NCBI RefSeq assembly: GCF_013112245.1
Contig: NZ_WVRN01000001.1
Coordinates: 98,501-162,500, forward strand
Direction of reading: 5' to 3'
Source: Ruegeria sp. HKCCD4315
Lineage (GTDB): Bacteria > Pseudomonadota > Alphaproteobacteria > Rhodobacterales > Rhodobacteraceae
Length of the DNA: 64,000 nucleotides
Below the pieces are notes generated by a model that did not search any database, was not told the origin of the DNA, and worked only from the letters and a program-made list of their open reading frames with translations. Position 1 is the stretch's first letter. Every line of letters starts with the position of its first letter. A program made the translations under genes and the position numbers. Below, in pieces: positions 35,131 to 44,547 of the stretch.

Positions 35131-36234
35131 TTATATCCAGAACGTTTCCTTGACCGTGGCCTGTCGGTCACCGGTTGGGGTTAGGACCGTCAGAACAGAA
35201 CCAGCATCCCAGTGTCCGGCATCGACCATGCCAATAGCGACATTGGTTTTAAAATCCGGTGACCAGGCAGCGGACGTGACCTGACCAACCCGTTTTCCAT
35301 CCTTGAGCAGTGGCCAAGCTGAGCGGGCAGGTGATACGGGATCACCGGGAATTGAAATTGCGCGGATCTGTCGGGCCAGACCGGATGCGGCCTCGCGCGC
35401 AAGTGCTTGCTTGCCTATGTGGTCACTGTCTTCGCCCGGTTTGCAGAATTTGCCCAAACCACACTCCAGCGGGGAGTTTTCCATGGTCATATCGTTACCA
35501 TAGCTCAACAGCCCGCCTTCGATCCGTTCGATCAGGTTTGGACATCCCGGACGAACGTTCAGATCCATTCCGGCTTCGAACAGCGCATTCCACAGCGGCA
35601 TCCCGTAGGCACCGTTTTCGACATAGATCTCAAACCCACCCTGTTTCGAGTAACCAGAGCGTGCGACCAAAAAAGACGTGTCCTGAAAAACCATCCGTTT
35701 GTAACGGAAAAAGCGAATGTCGCGCACTTCGTCTCCAAAGACGTGGGCCATCAGATCATCCGACTTTGGCCCTTGAACGGCCAGCGGTGAAACGTCTGGC
35801 TCAAAAACCCGCACATCCATGTCCGCGCCGACTGCAAGGCCCTTGACCCACAGCAACAGGTCGCTGTCGGCGATTGAGATCCACCAGCGATCCGCGCTGT
35901 GTTTGATCGCCACCGGATCGTTCAGCATGCCGCCGTTTTCATCGACAATTGGAACGTAGTAACATTGATCTTCCTGCATTTTTTCCAGGTTGCGGGGGGT
36001 CAACCGCCGCATCAGACGACCTGCATCCGGCCCATTCAGCTCGATCTGCCGCTCACAAGACACATCCCAGACCTGCACATGAGATTTGAGGTGCCGGTAA
36101 TCGGCCTCGACGCTCTCGAACATTGTGGGCAGCAGCATCCGGTTATAGACGGTGTAGGCAGTAACGCCTTTATCCTCGACCCCTTCGGAAAAAGGTGTTT
36201 GGCGCAGGCGGCGGGATTGGGACAGCAGACGCAT
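35131..36234 (-). CDS. dmdA: Dimethylsulfoniopropionate demethylase (DmdA family, GcvT fold)
   Basis: A 367-residue protein of the aminomethyltransferase (GcvT) fold with the features of DmdA: SRRLRQTPFSEGVED at the start, TVYNRMLLP, then VWDVSCERQ, YYVPIVDENGGMLNDP and EPDVSPLAVQGP. It has GLLSYGNDMT with the ECGLGKFC segment near residue 280. Length and motif order agree with roseobacter DmdA, which transfers a methyl group from DMSP to tetrahydrofolate, leaving methylmercaptopropionate. The start at 36234 lies one base after the stop of the acyl-CoA ligase gene, so these genes are tightly coupled. Many DmdA-like paralogues exist, so a related methyl donor is the alternative. Confidence 0.8.
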   Translation of the reverse strand: MRLLSQSRRLRQTPFSEGVEDKGVTAYTVYNRMLLPTMFESVEADYRHLKSHVQVWDVSCERQIELNGPDAGRLMRRLTPRNLEKMQEDQCYYVPIVDENGGMLNDPVAIKHSADRWWISIADSDLLLWVKGLAVGADMDVRVFEPDVSPLAVQGPKSDDLMAHVFGDEVRDIRFFRYKRMVFQDTSFLVARSGYSKQGGFEIYVENGAYGMPLWNALFEAGMDLNVRPGCPNLIERIEGGLLSYGNDMTMENSPLECGLGKFCKPGEDSDHIGKQALAREAASGLARQIRAISIPGDPVSPARSAWPLLKDGKRVGQVTSAAWSPDFKTNVAIGMVDAGHWDAGSVLTVLTPTGDRQATVKETFWI

Positions 36235-36235
36235 T

Positions 36236-37849
36236 TCAAAGGTCCATTGCTTTGGCGCGGTCCCGAAGTTGGAACTTCTGGATTTTGCCTGTGGAAGTTT
36301 TGGGAAGGGACTCGAAGACAACGGCTTTGGGCGCTTTGAACCCCGCCAGATGGTCACGGCAGAAGGCGATGATCTCGTCAGACGTTGTTTCGGAACCTTC
36401 GCGCAGTTCGACAAAAGCGCAGGGGACTTCTCCCCACTTCTCGTGGGGCATCGCCACAACCGCTGCGGCCTGAACTGCTTCATGACGGTACAATACGGCT
36501 TCGACCTCGACGGACGAGATATTCTCGCCGCCCGAAATGATCACGTCCTTCAGGCGGTCGCGTATTTGAATATAGCCGTTTTGGTGAATGACCGCGCCGT
36601 CGCCGGACCAGAACCAACCGTCTTCGAAAGCTGTCGTGGTGGCCGCTGGGTCCTTGTAATAGCCTGCCATCACCGTGTTGCCGCGAATGGCGATCTCGCC
36701 TTGGGTCGAACCGTCACGCGCAACCGGTTCTCCGGTTTCGCGGTCGATCACTGTGACCTGTTCGACCATTGGAAAGGCAATACCTTGCTGTGCCTGCAAT
36801 TCCGCTTGTTCAGCCGGGCTGAGTTCATCCCAGTCGTCCTGCCAAAGACACTGAGAGATGTGGCCGTAGGTCTCTGTCAGCCCATAAACCTGCATGACGT
36901 CAAACCCCATTGCACTGGTCTTTTCCAGCACTGAAGGTGGTGGTGGTGCACCCGCGGTCAACACACGGATTGCAGGATCAAATGGGGTCGCGCCACTTTC
37001 GGCTTCGGCCAGCATCTGCAGCACGATAGGCGCGGCACCGAAATGCGTTACGCCATGGGTGCGGATCGCGCCCAGAATGCGGTCAGCGGCTGGAGCGCGC
37101 GTGAACACAACTTTTGCCCCAAGCATAGCCATCAACCAAGGGTGTCCCCAGCCATTGCAGTGGAACATCGGCACCACCGACAGATAGACGGGATAGGGGG
37201 GCATCTGCCATGCCGTCCCGGTGCCAAGAGCCATCAGATAAGCGCCGCGATGGTGATAAACCACGCCTTTTGGGCGCCCGGATGTGCCGGACGTGTAGTT
37301 CAACGCAATGGCATCCCACTCATCTTCCGGTAATTCGATCGACAGGGGCGCGGCTTTGGTCAGCGCTTCATAGGTCTGACCACCAAGGCTCTCTCCTGTA
37401 ACAGCAGGATCAGCGATTTCGACCACCGGCAGAGTTCGACCGAGCAGGTCGAAAGCTTTGGACAGAAGCGGCACAAGCTCCCGGTCCACGATCACCAGCT
37501 TGGTGTCCGCGTGATCCAGGATGTAGGCGATGGTTTCCGGTTCCAGACGCGTGTTCAGCGTGTTGAGCACTGCGCCGGTCAAAGGCAGGGCAAAGTGCAA
37601 CTCAAAGAGCTCTGGGATGTTCGGGCTGAGCACCGAAACAGTGTCGCCTTTCTGCACGCCAAGTTCGACCAGCCCACCGGCAACTGCGCGAATGCGGTTT
37701 GCAGTTTCGGCCCATGTTCTATGGATATCGCCATAAATCACTGCTGTTCGCGCACCGTGTAAGCTTTCGGCGCGGTTCAGGAAGGACAATGGTGACAAGG
37801 GGACATGGTTCGCCCGCGTCTTCTGAAGAGCCTCGAAATGATGGCGCAT
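36236..37849 (-). CDS. dmdB: Acyl-CoA synthetase, DmdB-like (methylmercaptopropionate-CoA ligase)
   Basis: A 537-residue AMP-forming acyl-CoA ligase. The P-loop motif YTSGTSGRPKG (about residue 180), the YGLTETYG motif, and the late K-V/D-I-I-S-G-G-E-N-I-S-S-V-E motif are intact, with the lysine of SLPKTSTGKIQK close to the end. Such enzymes activate medium-size acids. Placed between the DmdD-like and DmdA genes it most likely forms methylmercaptopropionyl-CoA. The start at 37849 was selected because the family begins here; it is 16 bases from the stop of the hydratase gene. A medium-chain fatty-acid role is possible instead. Confidence 0.82.
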   Translation of the reverse strand: MRHHFEALQKTRANHVPLSPLSFLNRAESLHGARTAVIYGDIHRTWAETANRIRAVAGGLVELGVQKGDTVSVLSPNIPELFELHFALPLTGAVLNTLNTRLEPETIAYILDHADTKLVIVDRELVPLLSKAFDLLGRTLPVVEIADPAVTGESLGGQTYEALTKAAPLSIELPEDEWDAIALNYTSGTSGRPKGVVYHHRGAYLMALGTGTAWQMPPYPVYLSVVPMFHCNGWGHPWLMAMLGAKVVFTRAPAADRILGAIRTHGVTHFGAAPIVLQMLAEAESGATPFDPAIRVLTAGAPPPPSVLEKTSAMGFDVMQVYGLTETYGHISQCLWQDDWDELSPAEQAELQAQQGIAFPMVEQVTVIDRETGEPVARDGSTQGEIAIRGNTVMAGYYKDPAATTTAFEDGWFWSGDGAVIHQNGYIQIRDRLKDVIISGGENISSVEVEAVLYRHEAVQAAAVVAMPHEKWGEVPCAFVELREGSETTSDEIIAFCRDHLAGFKAPKAVVFESLPKTSTGKIQKFQLRDRAKAMDL

Positions 37850-37865
37850 CCCGATTCCGCCTGAC

Positions 37866-38675
37866 TTAGCTGTTTGGCCGCACACGGGCGGCAGTTTTAT
37901 TTGCAAAGGCTTCAAGGCGCGCCCGAGCGGCGGGTTGGGTGTTGACCACTCCGCCTACCACAGCCTCGGCATAGGCTGCGTCCATGCCTGACATGTTGTT
38001 CAAGTGGCTGATCGCCGAGCAGATTGCAAAATTGGTCAGCGGCAGGTTCTGCGCGATTTGTTCTGCCAGCTCCATCGCCTTGGCCATGCTGCCGCCGTCT
38101 TCGGTGATGTATTGCGCCAGCCCCAGATCGACGGCCTCTTGCCCCTGGTAAACGCGACCCGTCAGGATCATGTCGATCATGCGATACTTGCCGATCATGT
38201 CGGACACTCGGATTGTCGCGCCACCACCGGTGAAAATCCCACGTTGGCCTTCAGGCAAGGCGAAATAGGTGCCGGGGTCAATGACCCGGATATGCGCCGC
38301 ACTGGCAAGTTCCAGCCCTCCGCCCACGACCGCACCTTTTAGTGCAGCGATGATCGGCACACCGCCATACTCCATCTTGTTGAACGCTTCATGCCAGCGC
38401 AGGCAAACATGCATGAAGTCATCCGGGCTGCGGTCGGCCTTCCAATGCTCGACCAGATCAAGACCCGCGCAGAAGTGGTCACCTTCACCAGCAAGCACCA
38501 CAGCTTTGACACCGGCCATACGGGCACCACTGAAAAAGCGGATCAGCTCTTCGATAGTGGCCACATCCAGCGCGTTGCGCTTTGAAGGACGGTTCAATGT
38601 AACGATATACAAGCCGTTCTCGCGCTCTGAAATCGCCAGGTTCTCATATGTGTCGGGGTTCACGACGTGATTCAT
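37866..38675 (-). CDS. dmdD: Enoyl-CoA hydratase family protein, DmdD-like (methylthioacryloyl-CoA hydratase)
   Basis: A 269-residue crotonase. The CoA-binding segment [10 protein letters not shown] and the oxyanion/catalytic segment [14 protein letters not shown] (about residues 114-127) are complete, and [16 protein letters not shown] holds a second catalytic Glu. The overall sequence resembles the roseobacter DmdD proteins that hydrate methylthioacryloyl-CoA to release methanethiol and acetaldehyde. The ATG at 38675 follows AAAGGA. It is 21 bases downstream of the DmdC-like gene and 16 bases upstream of the ligase gene, all on one strand. Confidence 0.82.
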   Translation of the reverse strand: MNHVVNPDTYENLAISERENGLYIVTLNRPSKRNALDVATIEELIRFFSGARMAGVKAVVLAGEGDHFCAGLDLVEHWKADRSPDDFMHVCLRWHEAFNKMEYGGVPIIAALKGAVVGGGLELASAAHIRVIDPGTYFALPEGQRGIFTGGGATIRVSDMIGKYRMIDMILTGRVYQGQEAVDLGLAQYITEDGGSMAKAMELAEQIAQNLPLTNFAICSAISHLNNMSGMDAAYAEAVVGGVVNTQPAARARLEAFANKTAARVRPNS

Positions 38676-38696
38676 GGGTCGGGTCCTTTGGAGGAG

Positions 38697-40460
38697 TTAT
38701 TCGGGGAAATGCGCGTCAAGCAGGCTGCGCGCGCCCAGCAGGATACGGCTGTGTTCTGTGGTGCATTCGGGCAGAATGTGTTGTGCAAAGAAAAGCGCAG
38801 TCGCGATTTTCTGAGCCATGAATTGAGCGTCCTGCTCGGCGTCCAGTGATGATTGCGCAGCCAAAGCGCCCTTTGCCAGTTTCCAACCTGCCGCCAGGGT
38901 TCCTGCAAGCATAAGAAAGGGGACAGAGCCGGCAAATGCTGCGTCGATGTCCTTGCGGCTGTTTTCCAACAACCAGTTCAGCGCCGATTCAAACGCTTCG
39001 CGTGCTTGCGCAAGGCTTGCACCTATCGCTTGAGCATTTGCGTCACCTCTCGCCAGTTGTGCTTCGGTTTCAGCAATCCGGGCAGCAAAGAGACGGGCGG
39101 TTTCGCCACCGTCGCGCATCACCTTGCGCCCTAAAAGGTCGTTGGCTTGAATGGCGGTGGTGCCTTCGTAAATCGGTAGAATACGGGCATCGCGATAGTG
39201 CTGCGCGGCACCGGTTTCCTCGATAAAACCCATACCACCGTGGATCTGAACACCTAACGAGGCAACCTCGACTGCGCGCTCTGAACAAAAGCCTTTGACC
39301 AGCGGAACCATGAATTCGGCCAGAGCAGCCATCTCTGGATTGTCCTGATGGTGTGCGATGTCCAGCAACCCCGCAGTCGCCGCCGCCATTGCGCGCCCAC
39401 CTTCGGTCAGGCCGCGCATCCGCATCAGCATGCGGCGCACGTCCGGGTGTTCGATGATGGCGACAGCATCTTTGGTCTGACCGTTGACAGGGCGGCTTTG
39501 CACGCGCTCACGCGCATAGGTAAGCGCACGTTGATAGGCCCGCTCTGACGTCGCAATACCCTGTACACCAACGGAAAATCGCGCAGCGTTCATCATGATG
39601 AACATGTATTCTAGCCCGCGATTTTCTTCGCCGATCAAGAATCCAGTGGCCTGTTTGTACTCCAAAACAGCCGTCGGGCTGGCGCGAACGCCCAGCTTGT
39701 GCTCAATGCTCACGCAGTTGACTGTGTTTTCGGTCCCGACCGTTCCATCTGCGTCGACCAGTTTCTGCGGTACGATAAACAGGCTCAAACCTTTTGGCCC
39801 GGCAGGTGCGTCAGGCGTGCGGGCCAACACCAAATGGATGATGTTCTCGGTCAGGTTATGGGCACCATAGGTGATGAAAATCTTGGTGCCCGACACGTCA
39901 TAGCTGCCATCCTCACGCTGCACCGCCTTTGTTGCCACCCGGCCCAGATCGCTGCCCGCTTGCGGTTCAGTCAGGTTCATCGTGCCAGACCAACGGCCTG
40001 CAATCAGCGGCTCAAGATAAGTGGCTTTCTGTTCGTCAGACCCGGTCAGCAGCAATGCCTCAATGGCCCCGTCGGTCAGCAAAGGGCAGAGGCCAAAGCT
40101 CATATCGGCGGCATTCAGCATCTCGACCGCGGCCGCGCCGACGGTCTTCGGCAACCCCATGCCACCATATTCCACTGGGTGAGTCAGGGCTTGCCATCCC
40201 ATTTCGACAAACTGAGCGTAAGCCTGGGCATCGCCTTCAGGCATGGTCACGCGCCCGTTGTCAAACCGGGCCCCCAGCGTGTCGCCGATATGTGACAAGG
40301 GTGCGATCTGCTCGCTGCAGAACCGGGCATAGCCTTCCAGTACAGCGCCAATATCGGCCAGGTCATAGTCTGAATACACTGCGAAGGAAGACACCTGTTC
40401 CCAATGAGACAAATGCTCGACGCAAAACATCAAATCCTGAACGGGCGGCTGATAGGACAT
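38697..40460 (-). CDS. dmdC: Acyl-CoA dehydrogenase, DmdC-like (methylmercaptopropionyl-CoA dehydrogenase)
   Basis: A 587-residue FAD-dependent acyl-CoA dehydrogenase with the long C-terminal extension of the DmdC/AidB-like group. MNLTEPQAGSDLG and ITYGAHNL lie in the FAD/substrate region. The catalytic Glu should be in the YEGTTAIQ motif (about residue 430), and QIHGGMGFIEE precedes it. The C-terminal ~130 residues are helical. DmdC oxidises methylmercaptopropionyl-CoA to methylthioacryloyl-CoA. It is the first gene of the four-gene operon; an AraC-type regulator gene lies divergently 112 bases away. Confidence 0.85.
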   Translation of the reverse strand: MSYQPPVQDLMFCVEHLSHWEQVSSFAVYSDYDLADIGAVLEGYARFCSEQIAPLSHIGDTLGARFDNGRVTMPEGDAQAYAQFVEMGWQALTHPVEYGGMGLPKTVGAAAVEMLNAADMSFGLCPLLTDGAIEALLLTGSDEQKATYLEPLIAGRWSGTMNLTEPQAGSDLGRVATKAVQREDGSYDVSGTKIFITYGAHNLTENIIHLVLARTPDAPAGPKGLSLFIVPQKLVDADGTVGTENTVNCVSIEHKLGVRASPTAVLEYKQATGFLIGEENRGLEYMFIMMNAARFSVGVQGIATSERAYQRALTYARERVQSRPVNGQTKDAVAIIEHPDVRRMLMRMRGLTEGGRAMAAATAGLLDIAHHQDNPEMAALAEFMVPLVKGFCSERAVEVASLGVQIHGGMGFIEETGAAQHYRDARILPIYEGTTAIQANDLLGRKVMRDGGETARLFAARIAETEAQLARGDANAQAIGASLAQAREAFESALNWLLENSRKDIDAAFAGSVPFLMLAGTLAAGWKLAKGALAAQSSLDAEQDAQFMAQKIATALFFAQHILPECTTEHSRILLGARSLLDAHFPE

Positions 40461-40572
40461 TCCAGGCTCTCTGTCGGAAACTATGGGTTTACGTCATTTA
40501 CCTGTCGACCGATTTGCCGATAAGCTCATATTTTGCCAAAATACTATCCGATCACGCCACTCTGAGGTTCCT

Positions 40573-41586
40573 GTGACCCGTCATGACCCTATCTCGCTGA
40601 CGACCGTCTCAGCAGAATTCATTCAGGATTGGCTGGACGCACTTAGGTCCCGTTGCACCCCGGAAGAAATGACTTCACTGCTAGAGCGCGCTGGTCTTCA
40701 GGCCGGTCCAATGGCACCAAATCATCGTGTTACCCTCAATGAAATTGCGCAGCTTTACCAGCTTGCTGCGCCTGAAACCGGGGACGAAATGATGGGGCTT
40801 TGGAGCCGCCCGATCCGGCCCCGCGCCCTGCAGCATCTTGTGACGGTGCAGCGCGGAGCAAGCAGCCTGACCTCGGCCCTTTATCGTTTCTCGACGTTCT
40901 GGAATCTGCTTTTGGATGACTTTTGTTTTGACCTGCGCAGCAGGCCAAATGAGGTGAAACTGGCTTTGGTGCCTTACTTGGGCGAAACCCAGCCGCAGCG
41001 CTTTGGCCACATGTTGATTCTGAAACTGGCGCACGGTTTGTTGTCCTGGCTCAGCGGGTCGGAAACGCCAGTTCAATTGGTTTGCTTTGCCTTTCCCCGC
41101 CCGGAATTCGCTGCGGACTATTCGGTTGTCTTCCCGTGTCCTGTCGAATTCGACGCCCCGCAAACCAGCATTCGTTTTGACCCTCGCCAATTCACCCGCC
41201 CGATCACCCGCAGCCCTGAGGAGGCGTCGGTGTTTCTTGAGCGCGCGCCGCTGGATTGGATATTCACGGGCTCCCGGGTGCATACAAACAGCCTTCGCGT
41301 CCGGGCTTTTCTTTACGGAGCAACATGGCAGTCTTGCCAGCTTACGGATGCAGCCCGAGCGTTGAAAATGACGCCTCGGACATTGAACAGACGCTTGAAA
41401 GTCGAAGGAACATCCTTTCAGGACATCAAGGATGCCCTGCGCCGTGACATCGCGATCCGTGCACTACAGCAAAGCACGGACAGTATCGATCAAATCGCCT
41501 TTGACACGGGCTTTTCGGCCCCTGCGAATTTCCACAGAGCGTTCCGAAAGTGGACAAACCGGACACCGGGATCATACCGGATGTGA
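40573..41586 (+). CDS. AraC-family transcriptional regulator next to the dmd-type operon
   Basis: A 337-residue regulator with an arabinose-binding-like domain (about residues 10-200) and a C-terminal AraC double helix-turn-helix (DAARALKMTPRTLNRRLKVE then IDQIAFDTGFSAPANFHRAF). The best start is GTG 40573, with TGAGG six bases upstream; the frame stays open for another 30 codons, but these lack a Shine-Dalgarno sequence. Its divergent placement next to the DmdC-like gene makes it the likely regulator of the operon. The effector may be DMSP or a degradation product, which is inference. Confidence 0.87.
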   Translation: MTRHDPISLTTVSAEFIQDWLDALRSRCTPEEMTSLLERAGLQAGPMAPNHRVTLNEIAQLYQLAAPETGDEMMGLWSRPIRPRALQHLVTVQRGASSLTSALYRFSTFWNLLLDDFCFDLRSRPNEVKLALVPYLGETQPQRFGHMLILKLAHGLLSWLSGSETPVQLVCFAFPRPEFAADYSVVFPCPVEFDAPQTSIRFDPRQFTRPITRSPEEASVFLERAPLDWIFTGSRVHTNSLRVRAFLYGATWQSCQLTDAARALKMTPRTLNRRLKVEGTSFQDIKDALRRDIAIRALQQSTDSIDQIAFDTGFSAPANFHRAFRKWTNRTPGSYRM

Positions 41587-41686
41587 GCTCGATTTCTGTG
41601 GGAAAACGCTTTTTTCTGGGTCGTCAGAGAAAGGCAGAAAACCCGTCATGGGCGGCTACCGTCGCCGTATCTGCCAGTGGTGATGC

Positions 41687-42673
41687 CTAATAACGACGAT
41701 GCACTCTTTTTCGAGTAATCACGTTCTTCTCTTTCTGGCGCTCGCGCAAAAAGACAAACAAACCAGATCCCAAGATCAGCACGATACCAGTCGCGACAGG
41801 CAGATTTGGCAGTTCGCCCCAAATCGCCCATCCCCAAAACACTGCCAAAGGAAGACCGACATATTCGAACGGTGCCACCGTGGCGGCGTCGGCCATACGG
41901 TAAGCCTGACCCAGACAATACCCAATGATTGCCGAATTGAACCCCAGCCCGACAAACAACCATCGATCAGTGCCTTCTGGCCAAACCCAAGCCCTTAGCA
42001 AGAAGATCAAGCTTTCATTTTCGAATGCATCGGCAAAGCGCCCGTCCCCTGCCACAGACCAGAACAGCAAGCTGACAACGATAAAACACGCCTGAATATA
42101 GACAGCCATCGCTGATGCTTTGGATTTGGCACCAAGCAAGCGGGTGAGCACGTTGTTGAGGGCATAGGTGAATGCTGCCACTACGGGCAGGGCATACATC
42201 AAAAGACTGACGTCGCGCGCGCCACCAGCTTCCCATGGGCGGGTCATAATTGCCACGCCGAGGAAACCCACAATCACCGCGCCGATGCGCATGGGGCCAA
42301 CTTTTTCCCCAAGCAAGGGAATGCTGAGCAAAGTGATCATCAGTGGCGCAACGAAGAATACTGCGGTTGCTTCGGCCAGAGGCATGACAGCCAATGCCGT
42401 AAAGAATGTCAGATTGGCAACAACGATGAGAACGCCGCGCAAAAGATGAAGCCCGGGTTGATCGGTTTTCAAGATGCGCCAACCGCCTTCCATCTGCACC
42501 AAAGCCAGGCTGAACCCGATTCCGATCAGTGATCTGGTGAATACCATTTGATGCAGGGGGTAACCGCCAGACAGGAACTTGATCAGCATATCGTTGATAG
42601 AAATCGCCAAAATTCCTATCAGAATGAATGCAATACCTGCTGTTGGGTTTTGCAGCTTTACGTCTGCTGTCAT
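41687..42673 (-). CDS. EamA-family (DMT superfamily) transporter
   Basis: A 328-residue membrane protein with ten hydrophobic helices in two EamA repeats (GIAFILIGILAISINDMLIKFL in repeat 1 and YCLGQAYRMADAATVAPFEYV in repeat 2). The E-x-x-x-x-P/A-L-x-x-V/G-E pattern is present in both halves. The start at 42673 has AAAGGGC before it; an alternative ATG at 42688 is possible. It is unrelated in detail to the EamA protein at 14372-15331. A role in export of small metabolites is assumed from the family only. Confidence 0.85.
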   Translation of the reverse strand: MTADVKLQNPTAGIAFILIGILAISINDMLIKFLSGGYPLHQMVFTRSLIGIGFSLALVQMEGGWRILKTDQPGLHLLRGVLIVVANLTFFTALAVMPLAEATAVFFVAPLMITLLSIPLLGEKVGPMRIGAVIVGFLGVAIMTRPWEAGGARDVSLLMYALPVVAAFTYALNNVLTRLLGAKSKASAMAVYIQACFIVVSLLFWSVAGDGRFADAFENESLIFLLRAWVWPEGTDRWLFVGLGFNSAIIGYCLGQAYRMADAATVAPFEYVGLPLAVFWGWAIWGELPNLPVATGIVLILGSGLFVFLRERQKEKNVITRKRVHRRY

Positions 42674-43021
42674 GAGGTGCCCTTTCATGGGGCCACTAAC
42701 ACGTGCCAGCAAACGGGTCACGTCACTTTGCGACGTTCTTTGGTCGCCGCGTGCTGAAGTGAAACTCGATTTGCATTGAGCGTAATGGCGACTTTGTTTT
42801 TGAGGATTACCTAACCCGGCAGAATGGCCATGTCATTGAAACCCCAAGTCCCGCGAGATTTAGTCGCTTGGGTCAGTTCTGAAGTGGCACCCCTAGGGTG
42901 ACGCGCAACGCATTGGATCTGATTTTAAGTACCTGACTTCTACGTAACGGAAGTGTGGCAAACTCAGCCACGTTGCCTCTAACGTCACAGGGCACAATGA
43001 CAATAGGGGCGGTGCAGTCGG
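42674..43021. other. Intergenic region
   Basis: About 350 bases between the divergent transporter and hydrolase genes. No gene or clear repeat was seen. It should contain both promoters. Confidence 0.5.
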
Positions 43022-44368
43022 ATGTTCGGGAAAGTAGCGAAATCAATTGGCGGTTTAGTGATCGTGGGTGGCGTGGGGCTGGTAAGTTACCTGCTGATTG
43101 CGCCACCCGATCTGCTGAAGGTTGGTACAAATTACTCGGCCAAAATTGTCTGTTCGAACGTTTTCATTGTAGGACGTGATCCCGATGAGGTGCTGGCCGC
43201 AGACGTTCAAGCGCCGGGACATCCGCTGCTGAAACACGTGTCGATCGAGGTCGATCAAGAGGCGCAAACAGTGCACGCCCGGCTTTTTCGGTTTTTTGCC
43301 CCCGCAACCTCACAGTACCGCGACGGGCTTGGTTGCACCAACGTTCATGACGTTGCTCTAAGCGCAGAAACGCTTATGGCGCTCGATCCTTTGCCTGCGG
43401 GCCTTTGGCCAAAAGGCAACGATGTAGCTCTTTCGCAGGATGCAAAGGTTCAGACCGTCATGTCTGATGAAAGCTTGCTTGGTGAAGGATACCGCGCGGT
43501 CGTGGTGGTTCGAAACGGGCGCATTGTTGCCGAACGCTATGCTGAAGGGTTTGACGCGCAAACCCCTTTGCTGGGGTGGTCCATGACCAAAACCGTTACG
43601 ACCGGGTTGATTGGAACTTTAGTTGAAACAGGTCAGATGAGCATAACGGACAATCTGGTAGATAGCTTTCCGGACTGGGCCGAGGACTCTCGTCGTGACA
43701 TTTCCTTGGCTGAAATGCTGTCCATGACCAGCGGATTGAACTGGGATGAAGAATATGGCGATGTCTCTGATGTGACCCGAATGCTGTATCTCAGCAATGA
43801 TATGGCTGGCTTTGCGGCGGATCGAGCGCCTGAAGCCGAAACCGGTACGGATTTCAATTATTCTTCTGGAACAACCACTGTTTTGTCCCGTGTTTGGCAG
43901 GACCAGTTGCCGGATGGCGGGCTGACCTATCCGCAAACTGCGCTGTTTGAGCCGCTGGGCATGACCTCAGCGATCCTTGAGACGGATGCCAACGATACGT
44001 TTATCGGGTCCAGTTATATGTATGCCACGGCCCGCGATTGGGCCCGGTTTGGCCAGCTTTTGTTGCAAAAGGGTGTTTGGAACAATACCCGGGTCCTGCC
44101 GGAAGGCTTTGTGGACTGGATGGTCGAACCGGTGGCTGCCTCAAACGGGCGCTATGCCAAGGGGCACCTTTGGCTGGAATCTCCAGGAGATTTTCCGCCC
44201 TTTGAAGACGCATACTGGCTACAGGGGCATGACGGCCAGTTCATCGGTGTGTTCCCGTCTCATGACATGATCGTTTTGCGGATGGGATTGACCCCGTCTC
44301 GGTTGGGTTACTCTTCCTTGCCGTTGGCGCAAGCGTTGATTACAGCCTTTGGGGACGATCCGTCTTAA
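43022..44368 (+). CDS. Membrane-anchored serine hydrolase, beta-lactamase class C family
   Basis: A 448-residue protein with an N-terminal uncleaved helix (IGGLVIVGGVGLVSYLL). The nucleophile motif is SMTK (about residues 189-192), followed by YSSGTT as the Y-x-N/S motif near residue 280 and HDGQFIGV near the end. This is the same broad family as the 17163-18503 protein, with a different anchor. It may be a penicillin-binding-protein-like esterase or 6-aminohexanoate-dimer-hydrolase-like enzyme. The exact substrate is unknown. Confidence 0.87.
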   Translation: MFGKVAKSIGGLVIVGGVGLVSYLLIAPPDLLKVGTNYSAKIVCSNVFIVGRDPDEVLAADVQAPGHPLLKHVSIEVDQEAQTVHARLFRFFAPATSQYRDGLGCTNVHDVALSAETLMALDPLPAGLWPKGNDVALSQDAKVQTVMSDESLLGEGYRAVVVVRNGRIVAERYAEGFDAQTPLLGWSMTKTVTTGLIGTLVETGQMSITDNLVDSFPDWAEDSRRDISLAEMLSMTSGLNWDEEYGDVSDVTRMLYLSNDMAGFAADRAPEAETGTDFNYSSGTTTVLSRVWQDQLPDGGLTYPQTALFEPLGMTSAILETDANDTFIGSSYMYATARDWARFGQLLLQKGVWNNTRVLPEGFVDWMVEPVAASNGRYAKGHLWLESPGDFPPFEDAYWLQGHDGQFIGVFPSHDMIVLRMGLTPSRLGYSSLPLAQALITAFGDDPS

Positions 44369-44547
44369 CTGACCTCTTCATCCCGCTCCTGCAAGGGTAG
44401 CGACTTTGGCAGGCTGCAACCGGCTCAGGACACCGGGTCGCAGGTCTGGGACTTGCATGTGGCACAGTTTTAGTATACCGCCGCATACAAATTGAAAGTG
44501 CCGGCCTTTTGACTGCCGGTACACCCAGCTAAATGGTCGGACCCGTC

